A DNA stretch of 64,000 bases from Nitrospiraceae bacterium (GCA_020632595.1 JACKFF010000016.1:1-64000); one strand, 5' to 3'; shown: positions 44,811 through 54,778, counted from the stretch's first letter. Notes: generated by a model from the letters alone, not told the origin. Made by a program: numbers and translations.

Positions 44811-45839
44811 CTAATTGAATAGATGCTGGGCTGATCGGGTGAGGACATGTTCTCGTATGGTATTGCCGAGGCTTTTGCGCAGAGGGGAGTGCACATAATA
44901 TTTCAGAGCCTTCCACCCCATGCCGTTCCAGGCCGCCCAACAGGTCCGTATCCACTTTTCGCTGACTGCTTGTGCCATTGCAGGCTGCGAATACCGGTGT
45001 GTTTGCCGATTGGCTTCTTGAAGTTTCCGTAACCAATTTTCCGCCCATTGAAGGTAATCATCGTCCGGCGTGAATTGGGCTTTTCGCATGCGGGACAAGG
45101 TCAAATGCGGACCGAGATCCTCCTCGGTGAAAGGGACCCCCAAGACGTTGAGTTGATGGCGGATGATGGCCCGCTTTTTTTCATCACCCAGCTCTACTGT
45201 CTGACTGGTAATTTGATCGGCGTGTATACGGCCGTAGACCAGGCACTCAGGGAGGTTGGCGAGTTTATACTTTTGGGCCAGTCTCACGTGGAGGTCATAA
45301 TCCTGACAGCGTGGGTAGTCATTTCGATATCCATATTCCTGCAAAATTTTAGTCCGGGCCATTATCGATCGGTTACTCAGGGAACATCGAAACAAAAGTT
45401 GAATGTCGACGTCCTCAGGTAAAATGGGCTGACGCTTGATCCGTTTTAATGGCCGGCCTTGTTCGTCCATCATGCGACACCAGCTTCCTACTTGTGCATA
45501 ATCATGATGGGCATCCAGAAAGCTGACCTGTTTCTCCAGACGCGTTGGAAACGCCCGATCGTCGCTATCTAACATGGCGATAAATTCACCACGAGCCTGT
45601 TCAATGCCTTTATTGCGGGTCTTGGGAATCCCGAGATTGTGTTCATTCCTGATGATGCGCACACGAGGATCTTGATATGAACGCATGATTTCAATGGTGC
45701 GGTCTTTCGAGCCATCGTCTATGAGGAGTATTTCGAAATTGGTAAACGTTTGTGCCAAAATGCTTTCAATGGCGTCTCCAATATATTTTTCGCGGTTATA
45801 CGCCGGGATAAATACGGTAACTTTTGGATTGTCAATCAT
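44811..45839 (-). CDS. Glycosyltransferase, GT2 type
   Basis: The 342-residue protein has an N-terminal GT-A domain with VFIPAYNREKYI, IDDGSKDRT and the metal-binding LDSDD, then a C-terminal helical extension. It is the first gene of a two-gene unit with the GT4 gene. It probably adds a sugar to a surface polysaccharide; specificity cannot be inferred. Confidence 0.9.
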   Translation of the reverse strand: MIDNPKVTVFIPAYNREKYIGDAIESILAQTFTNFEILLIDDGSKDRTIEIMRSYQDPRVRIIRNEHNLGIPKTRNKGIEQARGEFIAMLDSDDRAFPTRLEKQVSFLDAHHDYAQVGSWCRMMDEQGRPLKRIKRQPILPEDVDIQLLFRCSLSNRSIMARTKILQEYGYRNDYPRCQDYDLHVRLAQKYKLANLPECLVYGRIHADQITSQTVELGDEKKRAIIRHQLNVLGVPFTEEDLGPHLTLSRMRKAQFTPDDDYLQWAENWLRKLQEANRQTHRYSQPAMAQAVSEKWIRTCWAAWNGMGWKALKYYVHSPLRKSLGNTIREHVLTRSAQHLFN

Positions 45840-46114
45840 CGTCGTCTGACCGGAAGGTTTCAGTGTTACCAGATGAGTTCGTAATTCATGCGCTATTGGA
45901 GCTAAAATCGGATAAGATGTTGACTCTTTTTTAAAAAAAGTTCATAACACATCTCCTGAAAGTTCACGTGCCGATGCGGGAATCGGAGCTTCTCAGGCAG
46001 GTGGTAGTCACGCATTCTTCTCTAGGGGTCTCAAATCATATCCGATGTATCCCCTGTTTTCCAAATTTTTGGTTTTTTGACACCACGAGTTGCACCCAAA
46101 CACTCTTCAACACG

Positions 46115-46930
46115 ATGTCTTTTCAATTACAGGTCAAACAACGATCGCCCTTTTTCTGGAAGCGAGCCCGATATTTTTTATCAAGGCTTTTCGGCGTCCG
46201 CTTGCAAAAGGATAAAAGCCTACATTTTGTGACAATCAATGGGCAGCAATTTAAGCGATTGGTTTTTTGTGATTCTTCCCTGGCTCTTGAAATTGAGCGG
46301 AATCTCGAGTGCTTCCGGGGGGAGGGGATCTTCCCGAATATGGTGATTCGTTATGAGCGGGAAATCTGGGTGGAGTTTGTTCAAGGGCGTCTCATCAAAG
46401 AGGTTGATGACTCACTCGTTGAAAAAGTGGCCATGTTTTATAGCCGTTTATATTCTGAAGCTTCCCGGTTGGTGGAAACGAATACGACCTTGTTCCCCGA
46501 TCGCCTGGACCGGGATCTGTATTTTCTCAATCAGATTGGGATTCTTTCGAATGGATTGTTGGGGGAGCTGAGAAAATCCGTGGATGCCCTGCAGCCTACA
46601 CACTGTTGGATCGGGTTCGATTATACCGACCCCGTCAAGAAAAACTTTGTGCTCAATCCCAAGACCCATTTGCTGTGTGCTGTCGATGTGGAAGGCCTCG
46701 TCAGTGAGTATCTCATAGGCATGGGTGCTGCCAAAGCCCTGGTGCGATGGCTGAATCCATTCAAAAACGAGTTTTTCCGATTGTTGGCGACCAAGGGCGC
46801 GCCCGATATTCAAGCCTATTATGGATTTATCGAATTGTGTTTTCTCGCTCAGTGGACGAAACGGGCATTTTTTGAAAGGGATTGGAAAGCCATAAAGCCA
46901 GACTATTTCGAAGGGTATCGGGGACTGTAG
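46115..46930 (+). CDS. APH/kinase-fold-like protein in the glycan region
   Basis: The ATG at 46115 (MSFQLQVKQRS) gives 271 residues; the frame from 45968 adds a cysteine-rich stretch without support. The pattern FDYTDPVKKNFVL followed by AVDVEGL resembles the catalytic loop and metal-binding segment of aminoglycoside-phosphotransferase-type or LPS-core kinases, with divergent residues. It lies among glycosyltransferases, so phosphorylation of a core sugar is possible. Both fold and function are tentative. Confidence 0.5.
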   Translation: MSFQLQVKQRSPFFWKRARYFLSRLFGVRLQKDKSLHFVTINGQQFKRLVFCDSSLALEIERNLECFRGEGIFPNMVIRYEREIWVEFVQGRLIKEVDDSLVEKVAMFYSRLYSEASRLVETNTTLFPDRLDRDLYFLNQIGILSNGLLGELRKSVDALQPTHCWIGFDYTDPVKKNFVLNPKTHLLCAVDVEGLVSEYLIGMGAAKALVRWLNPFKNEFFRLLATKGAPDIQAYYGFIELCFLAQWTKRAFFERDWKAIKPDYFEGYRGL

Positions 46931-46967
46931 GAGTATCGGCAATGAGCGTTGGAACGTATGGAGAAAA

Positions 46968-47681
46968 TTAGTAACCCTTAGGGCTTTTTCCAAAGACCCG
47001 CTGGATCCGGTCAGCCAGCGAGAGCCGATTGATGACGACAATGAACACCTTTCGCATGTGCCCTTCCGGGCATTGAACGGGGCGGACCCCATGCCAGGAT
47101 TTATCCAATCGTTGAAATATCAGACTGAAATTCCCAATGGCGGTTGAAGCCAACGATTGCGGGAAATCTTCAAAGCTGGGAGCGCTTTTTCGGCTAAACC
47201 GCCCTTGATCGTCGAGAATAACGGTCTCGCCGCCCCAGGCAGGGTCCCAATCCTCTTTCGTGTTAAAGTAGAAAATGTGAGAACCAAGTTTATGTTTGGC
47301 ATCACAATGTGGAGAAACAGAACATCCATTGGGGGTATAGTGCCAATGAAAATTCAATGCAAGGGACTTGACCCCAAATAATCGTTTTAAAAAATTCGAA
47401 TAGGGCTTTCCCTGAAGTTCAGCTAGAAATTGATTCCAATGAGGAGAGAGAGGTAAGCCCGGGCCATACTCTAATGTGTAGCGATCATGGCTTTGCTGCC
47501 CGTGAGCCCGCTTGACCCCAAAACGCTTTTGAAACATGGAGACATTCGGGAGAGTCTCAACCAGGCCTTGATAGCCTGCCTCCGTCAGGAGATCCGGGGG
47601 ATTCATCCACGGATAGGGCTTGGCTTCCTGAAAGAATTGGGCAGGAATAGCTTCCAGGGCGGGAAAGTTTAGGTACGTCAT
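46968..47681 (-). CDS. 2-oxoglutarate/Fe(II)-dependent oxygenase
   Basis: The ATG at 47681 gives 237 residues. The double-stranded beta-helix iron site is visible as H125-x-D127 in SPHCDAKH and distal His197 in SWHGVRPV, with a basic residue further on (Arg210) for 2-oxoglutarate. GGETVIL is typical of the prolyl-4-hydroxylase-like group. The substrate is unknown; the surrounding glycan genes suggest a sugar or lipid. It lies between the APH-like protein and gpmA. Confidence 0.85.
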   Translation of the reverse strand: MTYLNFPALEAIPAQFFQEAKPYPWMNPPDLLTEAGYQGLVETLPNVSMFQKRFGVKRAHGQQSHDRYTLEYGPGLPLSPHWNQFLAELQGKPYSNFLKRLFGVKSLALNFHWHYTPNGCSVSPHCDAKHKLGSHIFYFNTKEDWDPAWGGETVILDDQGRFSRKSAPSFEDFPQSLASTAIGNFSLIFQRLDKSWHGVRPVQCPEGHMRKVFIVVINRLSLADRIQRVFGKSPKGY

Positions 47682-47710
47682 AACCACAAATAATCAATCA
47701 ATAATGAACT

Positions 47711-48454
47711 TTAGGGGAGGCAATATTTTAACAACTTTTGAGTGCAATCCTTCAATCTCGGCTTCCACCGCATATAGGAGTAGCTGATAAGATTCCCGTT
47801 GGCGTCAAATTTACAAACCAAGGGTTCTCCGGTTCTCATCGTGATTTGCTTGATGCTGGCTTCATCGAGATGAAGGAGAAATTGTAGCAAACTTCGGATA
47901 CTGTTGTTGTGTGCAACCAGCAGAATCGTTTTTCCCTCTTTCAGCAGGGGAGCAATGTCTTCCTCCCAGCAAGGAATAAGCCGGTGTTGGGTGTCCTGAA
48001 GGCTTTCTGCCAAAGGAAGGTCCTGAGAATTCAAATCTGCATATAAGGGATCCAGGCCTGGAAATCGAGGATCCTGAGGAGAAAGGGAAGGTGGAACCGC
48101 GGAAAAGTGGCGCTGCCATATCAGGACTTGTTTCGCACCGAACTGTGTTGATGCTTCCCACCAGGTCATTCCTTGGAGAGCGCCGTAATGACGTTCATTC
48201 AGCCGCCAACTCCTCCGCACCGGAACAGAGGGTAAATCCATGTTCTGCAGTATAATGGTTGCCGTTTCATGCGCTCGGCTTAATACCGATGAGAAACACA
48301 GGTCAAACATTATTCTTTTCCCCTTGAGGATTTGGGCTGCCCGCTGCGCTTCAATGACACCTTTTGGGCTTAATCCTATATCGGTCCAGCCTGTAAACCG
48401 TTTTTCGCGGTTCCATAGGCTTTCTCCGTGGCGTAAAAGAACGAGTGTTCCCAT
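47711..48454 (-). CDS. gpmA: 2,3-bisphosphoglycerate-dependent phosphoglycerate mutase
   Basis: GpmA interconverts 3- and 2-phosphoglycerate. The 247-residue protein has the phosphohistidine motif LLRHGESLWN, the RRSWRLNERHYGALQG signature of true mutases and a second catalytic His in VAHNNSIRSL. There Asn replaces the usual Gly (VAHGNS). It lies 29 nt upstream of the oxygenase gene in the same direction. A housekeeping gene in an accessory block is notable. Confidence 0.9.
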   Translation of the reverse strand: MGTLVLLRHGESLWNREKRFTGWTDIGLSPKGVIEAQRAAQILKGKRIMFDLCFSSVLSRAHETATIILQNMDLPSVPVRRSWRLNERHYGALQGMTWWEASTQFGAKQVLIWQRHFSAVPPSLSPQDPRFPGLDPLYADLNSQDLPLAESLQDTQHRLIPCWEEDIAPLLKEGKTILLVAHNNSIRSLLQFLLHLDEASIKQITMRTGEPLVCKFDANGNLISYSYMRWKPRLKDCTQKLLKYCLP

Positions 48455-48785
48455 TTTGTTAAAAGGAAAGTTTGCGCCTTGATGTTTCGATTGACAGGTA
48501 CTCGCTTCACAGAATTACAGGCAAAAGGCATTTAATATCCAATTGTCAGACACGATCTACAGAATACCATAGGTTTTCTCGAGAATGAATAAGGATTTTC
48601 AAATTGGGGCATGCTGTGGCACGGGGGCTCACGGGAATGATTGACAGAACCCGTATTTTCAGGAATCATGAAACGCTTTGCCAAGATGTCCATTTGCATG
48701 GATCGTTCATGGCATCCACATGGAAGACCAATGAAGATTAGGCTGAACGGGCAATTTTTCCAATTTTCCGCATGGGATCGTACCG
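48455..48785. other. Divergent intergenic region between gpmA and the PhyH-type gene
   Basis: About 330 nt without a supported gene, presumably holding promoters for both directions. Confidence 0.35.
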
Positions 48786-49724
48786 ATGCCTCTATCCTCT
48801 GAAACCTCGGAAATGGTCAAGCAGCCCATTCGTCAGAATCGGCTGCATAAGGTACTGCATAAAAATCTGAGAATTCCCCCGTGGGTGATTCGGCCATTTT
48901 ATCGCGCCCTGAAAATCACCGGTAGCCCCATGCAATACCGTTTGCGAAAGCGATTGGCCGGAGAAATTATTGCGGTCCCGAAGCCCCGGATCACCATTTC
49001 AGACAGAGCCGGATACCGGCTGTTTGGGCCTGACGATATTGAAGGAACCGATCGCATTGTCAGGTATTGTGAAGCAGTGTATCAGCAATCACGAGCGGAT
49101 TTTCCCCCGGAATATTTTCAAAAACATCCTCATAAGAAATTTCTGTTCCCGATTCTTGAAGGTGCCGAATTCTGCCGCCATCCGGAATTGCTCAGGTTTA
49201 TGGTGTCCCGCCCTATTCTTGATGCCGCAGCCGCGTATCTGGGAACGGTACCGAAGTTAACCGGAGCCCGGCTTTGTTGGTCACCTGAAAATGAAACGGC
49301 TCGCTCCAGCCAGCTCTTCCACTTCGATTATGAAGATCTCAGACAGGTCAAAATATTTATGAATATCTTTGAAACGAAGGAGGACCAGGGGCCGCTGACC
49401 TTTCTTCCCGCCGATATATCCCATCAGGTGCAGAGAGCGATCGGGCGTGTGCTTGGTCGTGTGCAGGACGAACGAATTTATGAGGGAGGGGGAAGAAATC
49501 ATGAGGTGAAGTTGATCGGACCGCCAGGCTCAGGGGCGTTCCTGGACACGTCCCGCTGTCTTCACTATGGGAGCCGGTGTAATCGACGAGATCGCGTGGT
49601 CCTGATCATCCAATTTCTTAATTGCTTTTCCGCGTTCCGACCCACGGCCCCATTCACTGTACCTTCCGACCTTCCTGGATTTAAGCCGGACCTTGTTCAG
49701 AGGCTGGCCTTAGGGATCCATTAA
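48786..49724 (+). CDS. Phytanoyl-CoA dioxygenase-like (PhyH) oxygenase
   Basis: The 312-residue protein belongs to the PhyH-type 2-oxoglutarate/Fe(II) oxygenases: iron ligands H179-x-D181 in FHFDYED, distal His260 in SRCLHYGSR and Arg270 for 2-oxoglutarate. The N-terminus is basic, without a signal peptide. It is the second oxygenase within 3 kb. PhyH relatives hydroxylate lipids and small metabolites; the substrate is unknown. Confidence 0.8.
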   Translation: MPLSSETSEMVKQPIRQNRLHKVLHKNLRIPPWVIRPFYRALKITGSPMQYRLRKRLAGEIIAVPKPRITISDRAGYRLFGPDDIEGTDRIVRYCEAVYQQSRADFPPEYFQKHPHKKFLFPILEGAEFCRHPELLRFMVSRPILDAAAAYLGTVPKLTGARLCWSPENETARSSQLFHFDYEDLRQVKIFMNIFETKEDQGPLTFLPADISHQVQRAIGRVLGRVQDERIYEGGGRNHEVKLIGPPGSGAFLDTSRCLHYGSRCNRRDRVVLIIQFLNCFSAFRPTAPFTVPSDLPGFKPDLVQRLALGIH

Positions 49725-49770
49725 TCCAATCAGTTTCCGTATGGCATATGGGCTTACATAAATGACAAGA

Positions 49771-50037
49771 GCACATCGGAATCTGAATTTTGATGATCAA
49801 CCGTCGACGATGGGAAAATTGTTGAGATAATGGATTAGCTAACCACCTATGGGCCGACCCAGTTCATGCCAAGCACCTAGGGCAAACCTCCTCATTGTGG
49901 GGAGAATGAAATGGCCACGCGGACAAAGGATCCTGTTAGGAGACAATGGAGAATTTGGATACGTATGGAGTGGCCATCCCGGATAGTCTAAAATTTAGGC
50001 ATATTGTATGACAAAGACTGCTCCCAACATTCTTACT
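49771..50037. repeat. Non-coding flank duplicated at 53094-53367 (copy A)
   Basis: From CACATCGGAA onward this region aligns imperfectly with 53094-53367, sharing CTATGGGCCGA, ATGCCAAGCA-like and GTGGGGAGAAT-like blocks. It leads directly into the 3' end of the ankyrin gene, as the other copy leads into the broken one. It is part of a larger duplicated segment. Confidence 0.65.
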
Positions 50038-50889
50038 TTAATTAGTCTTTTTCTCGGCAGCCTCCAGTATTGCGACTACTTCGCTATGTCCTCGTCGTTT
50101 AGCCACTGAAAATGCTGTATCTCCAACCTCTAGTCCTCCTTTTGCTAAATCTCCCCATGGATCCGAATTCATTTTGACCGAACTGTTTGCTCCGTGATTT
50201 AACAAAATTCTTACTATTTCAGAATTACCTCTAGCAGAAGCATCAATCAATGCAGTTATTCCATCATTGGCTTGATGATTTACATCTGCCCCAGCAGTTA
50301 CCAACACCTGGACTGTTTGGACATTCCCACCCGCGACCGCGAACATAAGCGGACTAAATCCGTACTTTTCTTCAATTTCCTTAAGATCTGCACCAGCCCT
50401 TAGTAAATGCTTTACTAACTTAGGATCACATCCATTAGAGCCAGCAATCATTAGAGGATTTACCCAAATCTTTCCACTCTTATACTTCATTGAAAATGAT
50501 GCCCGTTTATCTAGCAGGGAAGCTACAACTCTTTCATGACAATAATAGGTAGCAACGTGTAAAGGAGTTTCTCCCCGATTTCCTCGAGCATTAAGGTCTG
50601 CCCCTTTATCAAGGAGTAATTCAACCATGGCTTCTTGTCCACCTTTGGCAGCATAATGTAATGCAGTCCAGCCCCTATAATCGGTCTTAGCAATCTTTTC
50701 TCCATTATCGAGAATTTCTTTCACCGATAGTACATTTCCTCGATAAGCTTCAACGTGCAATTTAGAAGAACATCCAACTAGAAATAGCAAAGTTAAAAAT
50801 ATACCTGAAAACCAAATACTAAAATTTGTCCAAACTTTTGATCTCATTTTTGAAGTATGTTTTGGAAAACCGACCTCAATTAGTTTCAT
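50038..50889 (-). CDS. Ankyrin-repeat lipoprotein
   Basis: The 283-residue product has a signal peptide ending in a lipobox LFLVGC (about residue 40), so it is probably a lipoprotein, followed by about six ankyrin repeats such as GWTALHYAAKGGQEAMVELLL. Ankyrins bind proteins. ATG at 50847 (MRSKVWTNF) would give a more normal signal peptide than the listed start. It lies 14 nt downstream of the RHS fragment on the same strand, the place where an immunity gene would sit; that role is inference. Confidence 0.82.
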   Translation of the reverse strand: MKLIEVGFPKHTSKMRSKVWTNFSIWFSGIFLTLLFLVGCSSKLHVEAYRGNVLSVKEILDNGEKIAKTDYRGWTALHYAAKGGQEAMVELLLDKGADLNARGNRGETPLHVATYYCHERVVASLLDKRASFSMKYKSGKIWVNPLMIAGSNGCDPKLVKHLLRAGADLKEIEEKYGFSPLMFAVAGGNVQTVQVLVTAGADVNHQANDGITALIDASARGNSEIVRILLNHGANSSVKMNSDPWGDLAKGGLEVGDTAFSVAKRRGHSEVVAILEAAEKKTN

Positions 50890-50903
50890 TATTGGGCCAA
50901 TAA

Positions 50904-52084
50904 TTAGGGTTGTCCAAGCCCGCAGCCGGATTCACCTTCAAATTCAATTGAACAATTTCCACCTTTGTTTCCAATCTTTTGCAGAGCTAAGCCTGTTAAT
51001 CTTCCATTACTTAACACATCAAAACTCGATGCCCCTGAAACCGCTAAACTAGACACCCAAGGTGTTCTGGACAAAGACTGTACTGTTGATGGGGAAACTG
51101 TACCAGTTAAGGCATCAAGATTAATTGCTTGGCTTTCAGGAGATTGCCCAGGAAGGCCTTTTACTTCCCCAATGCCTAATTCGATACCCCCCAAATAATC
51201 TATAGTAGTAAAAGCCCCAGCCACCGCTGCACCGACAATTGCTCCATGAAAAGCACCATGCATAATATCATTTACACTTCCGGCACCTCCTGCGTATCCC
51301 ACTGTAGAGCCTCCTGCTGCTCCGGCAATAGCGCCAGCGCCTATTCTGAGAGCAAAGACTTTACCAATTTTAACTCCTGGGAACCAATCGTATGAAAAGT
51401 TAAATTCCGCTGTGGTGCCCCCGTTTAATGCTCCCGCCGCTCCTCCCATGGCGGCACCAAATAACAAGCCCTTACTAATATCTCCCCCATTTTGAGCCGC
51501 ACTATACGCGCCAAATCCTCCTGTAATCGCGGTACCAAAAGCCGCTCCATTTATAACGGCTGCTTGAGCACATGGTGCACAGGCTATACTTGCTGCGGCC
51601 GTGCCAATAATAATTTCTCCCGCCAAAACATACCGTCCGCTTTTCGACTGCGTTAATAATCCGGTCCCAAGAATGCCGGACTGAATAGGTGAGAGGAAAG
51701 GGACAGGAACTATACCAACCTGAATACCAAAGCTGAGTACAGTGAATCCCGGACTGCCTAGTGTGTTTTTCAATTTTCGGGTAGCCTTTTTAAAGGCGTT
51801 TGTGATGGATTTGATCCCGAATCGTCCCGTGGGATCATTAAAAAGAATGGGGTTGTTATTCCCATAGGTATATCGATTAAAATCTTGGTGGTTTCCTGGA
51901 TTGGGTACCAGGGTGTCGGCTGAGATAAACCGGCCGAGAGTCGCGTCGTAGTACCGAGCTTCATAGAAGTAGAGGCCCGTGCTGTCATCCAATTCCTTGC
52001 CCGTATATTTGTAGGCCACGCTGGCCGTGCCCGTGTTCGTGAAGGGTTCGATAGCAATATCGTAAGAATGATAGATCTCATTTT
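50904..52084 (-). pseudogene. Orphan C-terminal tip of an RHS-family protein
   Basis: The readable frame begins after a stop near 52085 with no full RHS repeat region. It carries the RHS core end (YKYTGKELDDSTGLYFYEAR, then GRFISADT and NDPTGRFG) and a variable glycine/alanine-rich C-terminal part of about 280 residues. A GTG at 52019 would give 371 residues. Full RHS proteins exceed 1000 residues, so this is a 5'-truncated or displaced tip. It may be silent, or serve as a recombination donor. It is followed by the ankyrin lipoprotein. Confidence 0.8.
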
Positions 52085-52108
52085 AGAATAAAAAAGAGGC
52101 GACGGCTT

Positions 52109-53032
52109 ATGGCTCAATCTTTACCATTGAATGTTCGTGTGTCACGTGAGGAAATTTACTCCGCGTTTGAACCATTCGTTCATCAACGTTTTCGCAGTAG
52201 CGATATTCGTTGGAAGCGTAGAGTGTTTCGATCTTGGCGGAAAAAATTTCTTGAATTTTGGCAACAGAAAATTTTCAAGCGTTTGAACACCTCTTTTGGG
52301 GGGCGGCAGTATAAAGTTAAAAACACATACGAGAACTTTTGGGGTTCTACCGAGACTGGCGCGCACCTGAGCACGATAGGCAAGGCTACTCCGTGTTTGT
52401 GGGGAGAGGATAGAATGTTAGCCAGAGGAATCGGGACAAAACGTGTACACCTTCTCTTGTTGAAACGGGCTCTTGAGGCCGTGCAACCCGAAAGCGTTCT
52501 TGAGGTTGGAAGTGGCTATGGCATTAATCTGTTTGTTCTATCCGGGTACTTCCCTGCAATACAATTCTCCGGTTTGGAATTGACCAGGCAGGGAGCCTTG
52601 GCAGCAAAAAAGATCGGAACGATGTCTTGTCTTTCTCAGGATATCGTCAATTTTGCCCCCGATAAAATTATAGACGTGAATGCAAATAGGCGCGTCAATT
52701 TTTATCAGGGAAGTGCCAAGAATCTGCCTTTTGCGGATAACAGTTTTGATGTGGTCTATACCGTGCTGGCCTTAGAAGCCATGGAAGAAATTCGCCATCA
52801 GGCTCTTCAGGAATTGGCCAGGGTTGCAAGGAAATATGTCATCATGATCGAACCTTTTTCTGATTTCAATGATAAAGGCATCCGGTACTTCTATCATACC
52901 AGCCACCAATATTTTCGTGGGAGAGTTGACGAATTGCGCCAGGATGGTCTCGAGCCCCATCTTGTGTATTCTGACATTCCCCACAAAATTCGCCTATGGC
53001 CGGCAATGGTCATTGCCAGTCCAATATCGTAA
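52109..53032 (+). CDS. Class I SAM-dependent methyltransferase
   Basis: The 307-residue protein has the SAM-binding motif EVGSGYG (about residues 131-137), a second acidic strand (GLELT) and an FDVVYTVLALE segment of the Methyltransf_11 type. The N-terminal 100 residues are basic and unusual. It is divergent from the RHS tip. The target is unknown. Its last 75 nt and downstream flank are duplicated at 55215-55315. Confidence 0.82.
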   Translation: MAQSLPLNVRVSREEIYSAFEPFVHQRFRSSDIRWKRRVFRSWRKKFLEFWQQKIFKRLNTSFGGRQYKVKNTYENFWGSTETGAHLSTIGKATPCLWGEDRMLARGIGTKRVHLLLLKRALEAVQPESVLEVGSGYGINLFVLSGYFPAIQFSGLELTRQGALAAKKIGTMSCLSQDIVNFAPDKIIDVNANRRVNFYQGSAKNLPFADNSFDVVYTVLALEAMEEIRHQALQELARVARKYVIMIEPFSDFNDKGIRYFYHTSHQYFRGRVDELRQDGLEPHLVYSDIPHKIRLWPAMVIASPIS

Positions 53033-53059
53033 TTCTAGGATCTTAAAGCCGATCGACTT
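52959..53059. repeat. Duplicated methyltransferase 3' end, copy A
   Basis: This 101-bp stretch, covering the end of the methyltransferase gene and its flank, recurs at 55215-55315 with about eight mismatches. The second copy is not attached to a methyltransferase gene. Confidence 0.85.
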
Positions 53060-53093
53060 CCGTATCGCATCTGTGCCTACATTATTGCCTAGG

Positions 53094-53367
53094 AGTACAT
53101 CGGAACCTTAATTGTGATGGCACAATCTTCGTAGATAGAAAATTGTTTTGATAGCGGCTTAGCCTAACCTCTATGGGCCGAACTTCGGCACTGCCAAGCA
53201 AGGGCAAATCGCAGCATGATGGGGAGAATAAAAAGATCAGGCGCTTAAAAGAATCCATTAAGAAAGGGATTGCGAATTTGAATCGCCAGGACGGGCCATT
53301 CATCTTTGATCGCCTAAATTTTAAACATGTTGCATAACAAGATCTGGTCCCAAGCCTTTTACTTTGA
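53094..53367. repeat. Non-coding flank duplicated from 49771-50037 (copy B)
   Basis: It aligns imperfectly with 49771-50037 and leads into the broken ankyrin copy. The boundary with the methyltransferase tail repeat lies just upstream, showing a mosaic of duplicated blocks. Confidence 0.65.
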
Positions 53368-53860
53368 TTGGTCTTTTTCTCGGCTGCCTCCAGTATTCCG
53401 ACCATTTTGTTATGTCCTCGTTGCGTAGCCTCTGATAACGCTGTATCTATTGGCCCAAGCCCCTTATTCAATGATCCGCCCAATTGGCCTATTTGTATTG
53501 TTGGGTCCGCACCAGATGCCAATAAAAGCTGGACGACATCTTTTTTCATTCCATGCGGCGACGATTAAAGCCGTCGTCCCATCATTGGCTTGATGGTTAA
53601 CCTCTACCAGACAGAGCGGAACACTTTACTTGCTTGAGGATCCTAATATTTGCGGAAAACATAAGAGGACTATAGCTGCATCCTGTTTCGGTTTCATTGG
53701 GATCAGCACCGACATTGAGTAAGTATTTCAAAATTGTAGAATCACAACCATTTCCACTAGCATTAAATATGGAGGCCAACCAAAGCCCATTGTTGGTTTT
53801 AAACTTATTGGCCACATTTGCCCCTTTTCCCAATATCCAAACCTTCCCATATCACCAACG
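53368..53860 (-). pseudogene. Broken copy of the ankyrin-repeat gene
   Basis: The 5' part (VWILGKGANVANK, then NGCDSTILKYLLNVGADPNE) and 3' part (KMVGILEAAEKKTN) match the intact ankyrin gene at 50038. A deletion and frameshift around 53580-53630 separate them, the signal-peptide region is missing, and the stop TAA has become CAA, so the frame reads on into the flank. Confidence 0.85.
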
Positions 53861-54007
53861 CCTATGAATGTCCCAGCTACAGTTTACCTCCACAATCGCT
53901 CCGTTTTCTCTTACCCTGCATCTTCTTGCTGTAAAATTCCGGGAAAAATGTATGGATCTGCAAGTCAGAAGTTGAGATGAATAGTTACACATTCATATGA
54001 TGCCAAG

Positions 54008-54778
54008 ATGACTTACACACGCAGAGTAAAAATACCCATAGGGTTATGGTTGGTTCTGCTGTTCGGGCTTTATGGATGCGGGGGAGGGAACGCCAAAGTC
54101 CTACTATCTCTTGAAGACGTCGCTGAACTGAAAAACGCATCTCACGTTTATATTGTGGATTATCCATCCCCGGAATTTGCGTGGTGGATCATGCCTTATT
54201 CGCTGCCATTCACGGGAGTAGTTAATCTAAATCTAGAAAAAGTTGAAAAATGGCTGGAACTCCCATCTCCCTTAGAACTTATTGACCCGACACACACGCT
54301 TAGGAATCAAATCATGGCGACGTTAGAAGATAAATATCACTTCACCAATCTTGCTCTGCCCCAAGGGGTTTCCCTGAATGAAAATCTGATGGACCTTAGG
54401 AAAAACTTGAGAGAAGGAAAAGTCATCGATATACAAACGTATTTTTGGGATCTTGTTCCTACCGGATCTGAAAACGGTGATTTTCTTCCTCCCAAAAAAA
54501 TGCCGTATCAATTTCAATATTCAGGGATAATCCGGTTTATTGACCTTGACGGCCCGTCTGTTATCCACCAGCATTTATGTCATTACCCATCGGAAATGAC
54601 AAATATGGGGGGATGGTTACGACCGAAAGAGTACGGCTCATTTTCTTTGGATAGGCCAACTTGGGTAAATTCCATGCATGTCCCTGAATTAATCGAAAAT
54701 CGTGGCGAAAAATTACAAACCCAAATTCATAAAGCTGTGACCCATTGTCTGCAAGAATTCCAGAAATTATTCCCCTAG
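54008..54778 (+). CDS. Predicted lipoprotein of unknown function
   Basis: The 256-residue protein has a basic N-terminus, a hydrophobic helix and a lipobox LYGC followed by GGG, typical of an exported lipoprotein. The rest is soluble with no domain I recognise. It lies between the broken ankyrin and RHS fragments on the opposite strand. It may be cargo of the rearranged patch. Confidence 0.7.
   Translation: MTYTRRVKIPIGLWLVLLFGLYGCGGGNAKVLLSLEDVAELKNASHVYIVDYPSPEFAWWIMPYSLPFTGVVNLNLEKVEKWLELPSPLELIDPTHTLRNQIMATLEDKYHFTNLALPQGVSLNENLMDLRKNLREGKVIDIQTYFWDLVPTGSENGDFLPPKKMPYQFQYSGIIRFIDLDGPSVIHQHLCHYPSEMTNMGGWLRPKEYGSFSLDRPTWVNSMHVPELIENRGEKLQTQIHKAVTHCLQEFQKLFP

Noticed and set aside
53082..53549. 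155-codon minus-strand frame as an intact gene
   Set aside because: It is the 3' part of the broken ankyrin copy reading past its lost stop codon.
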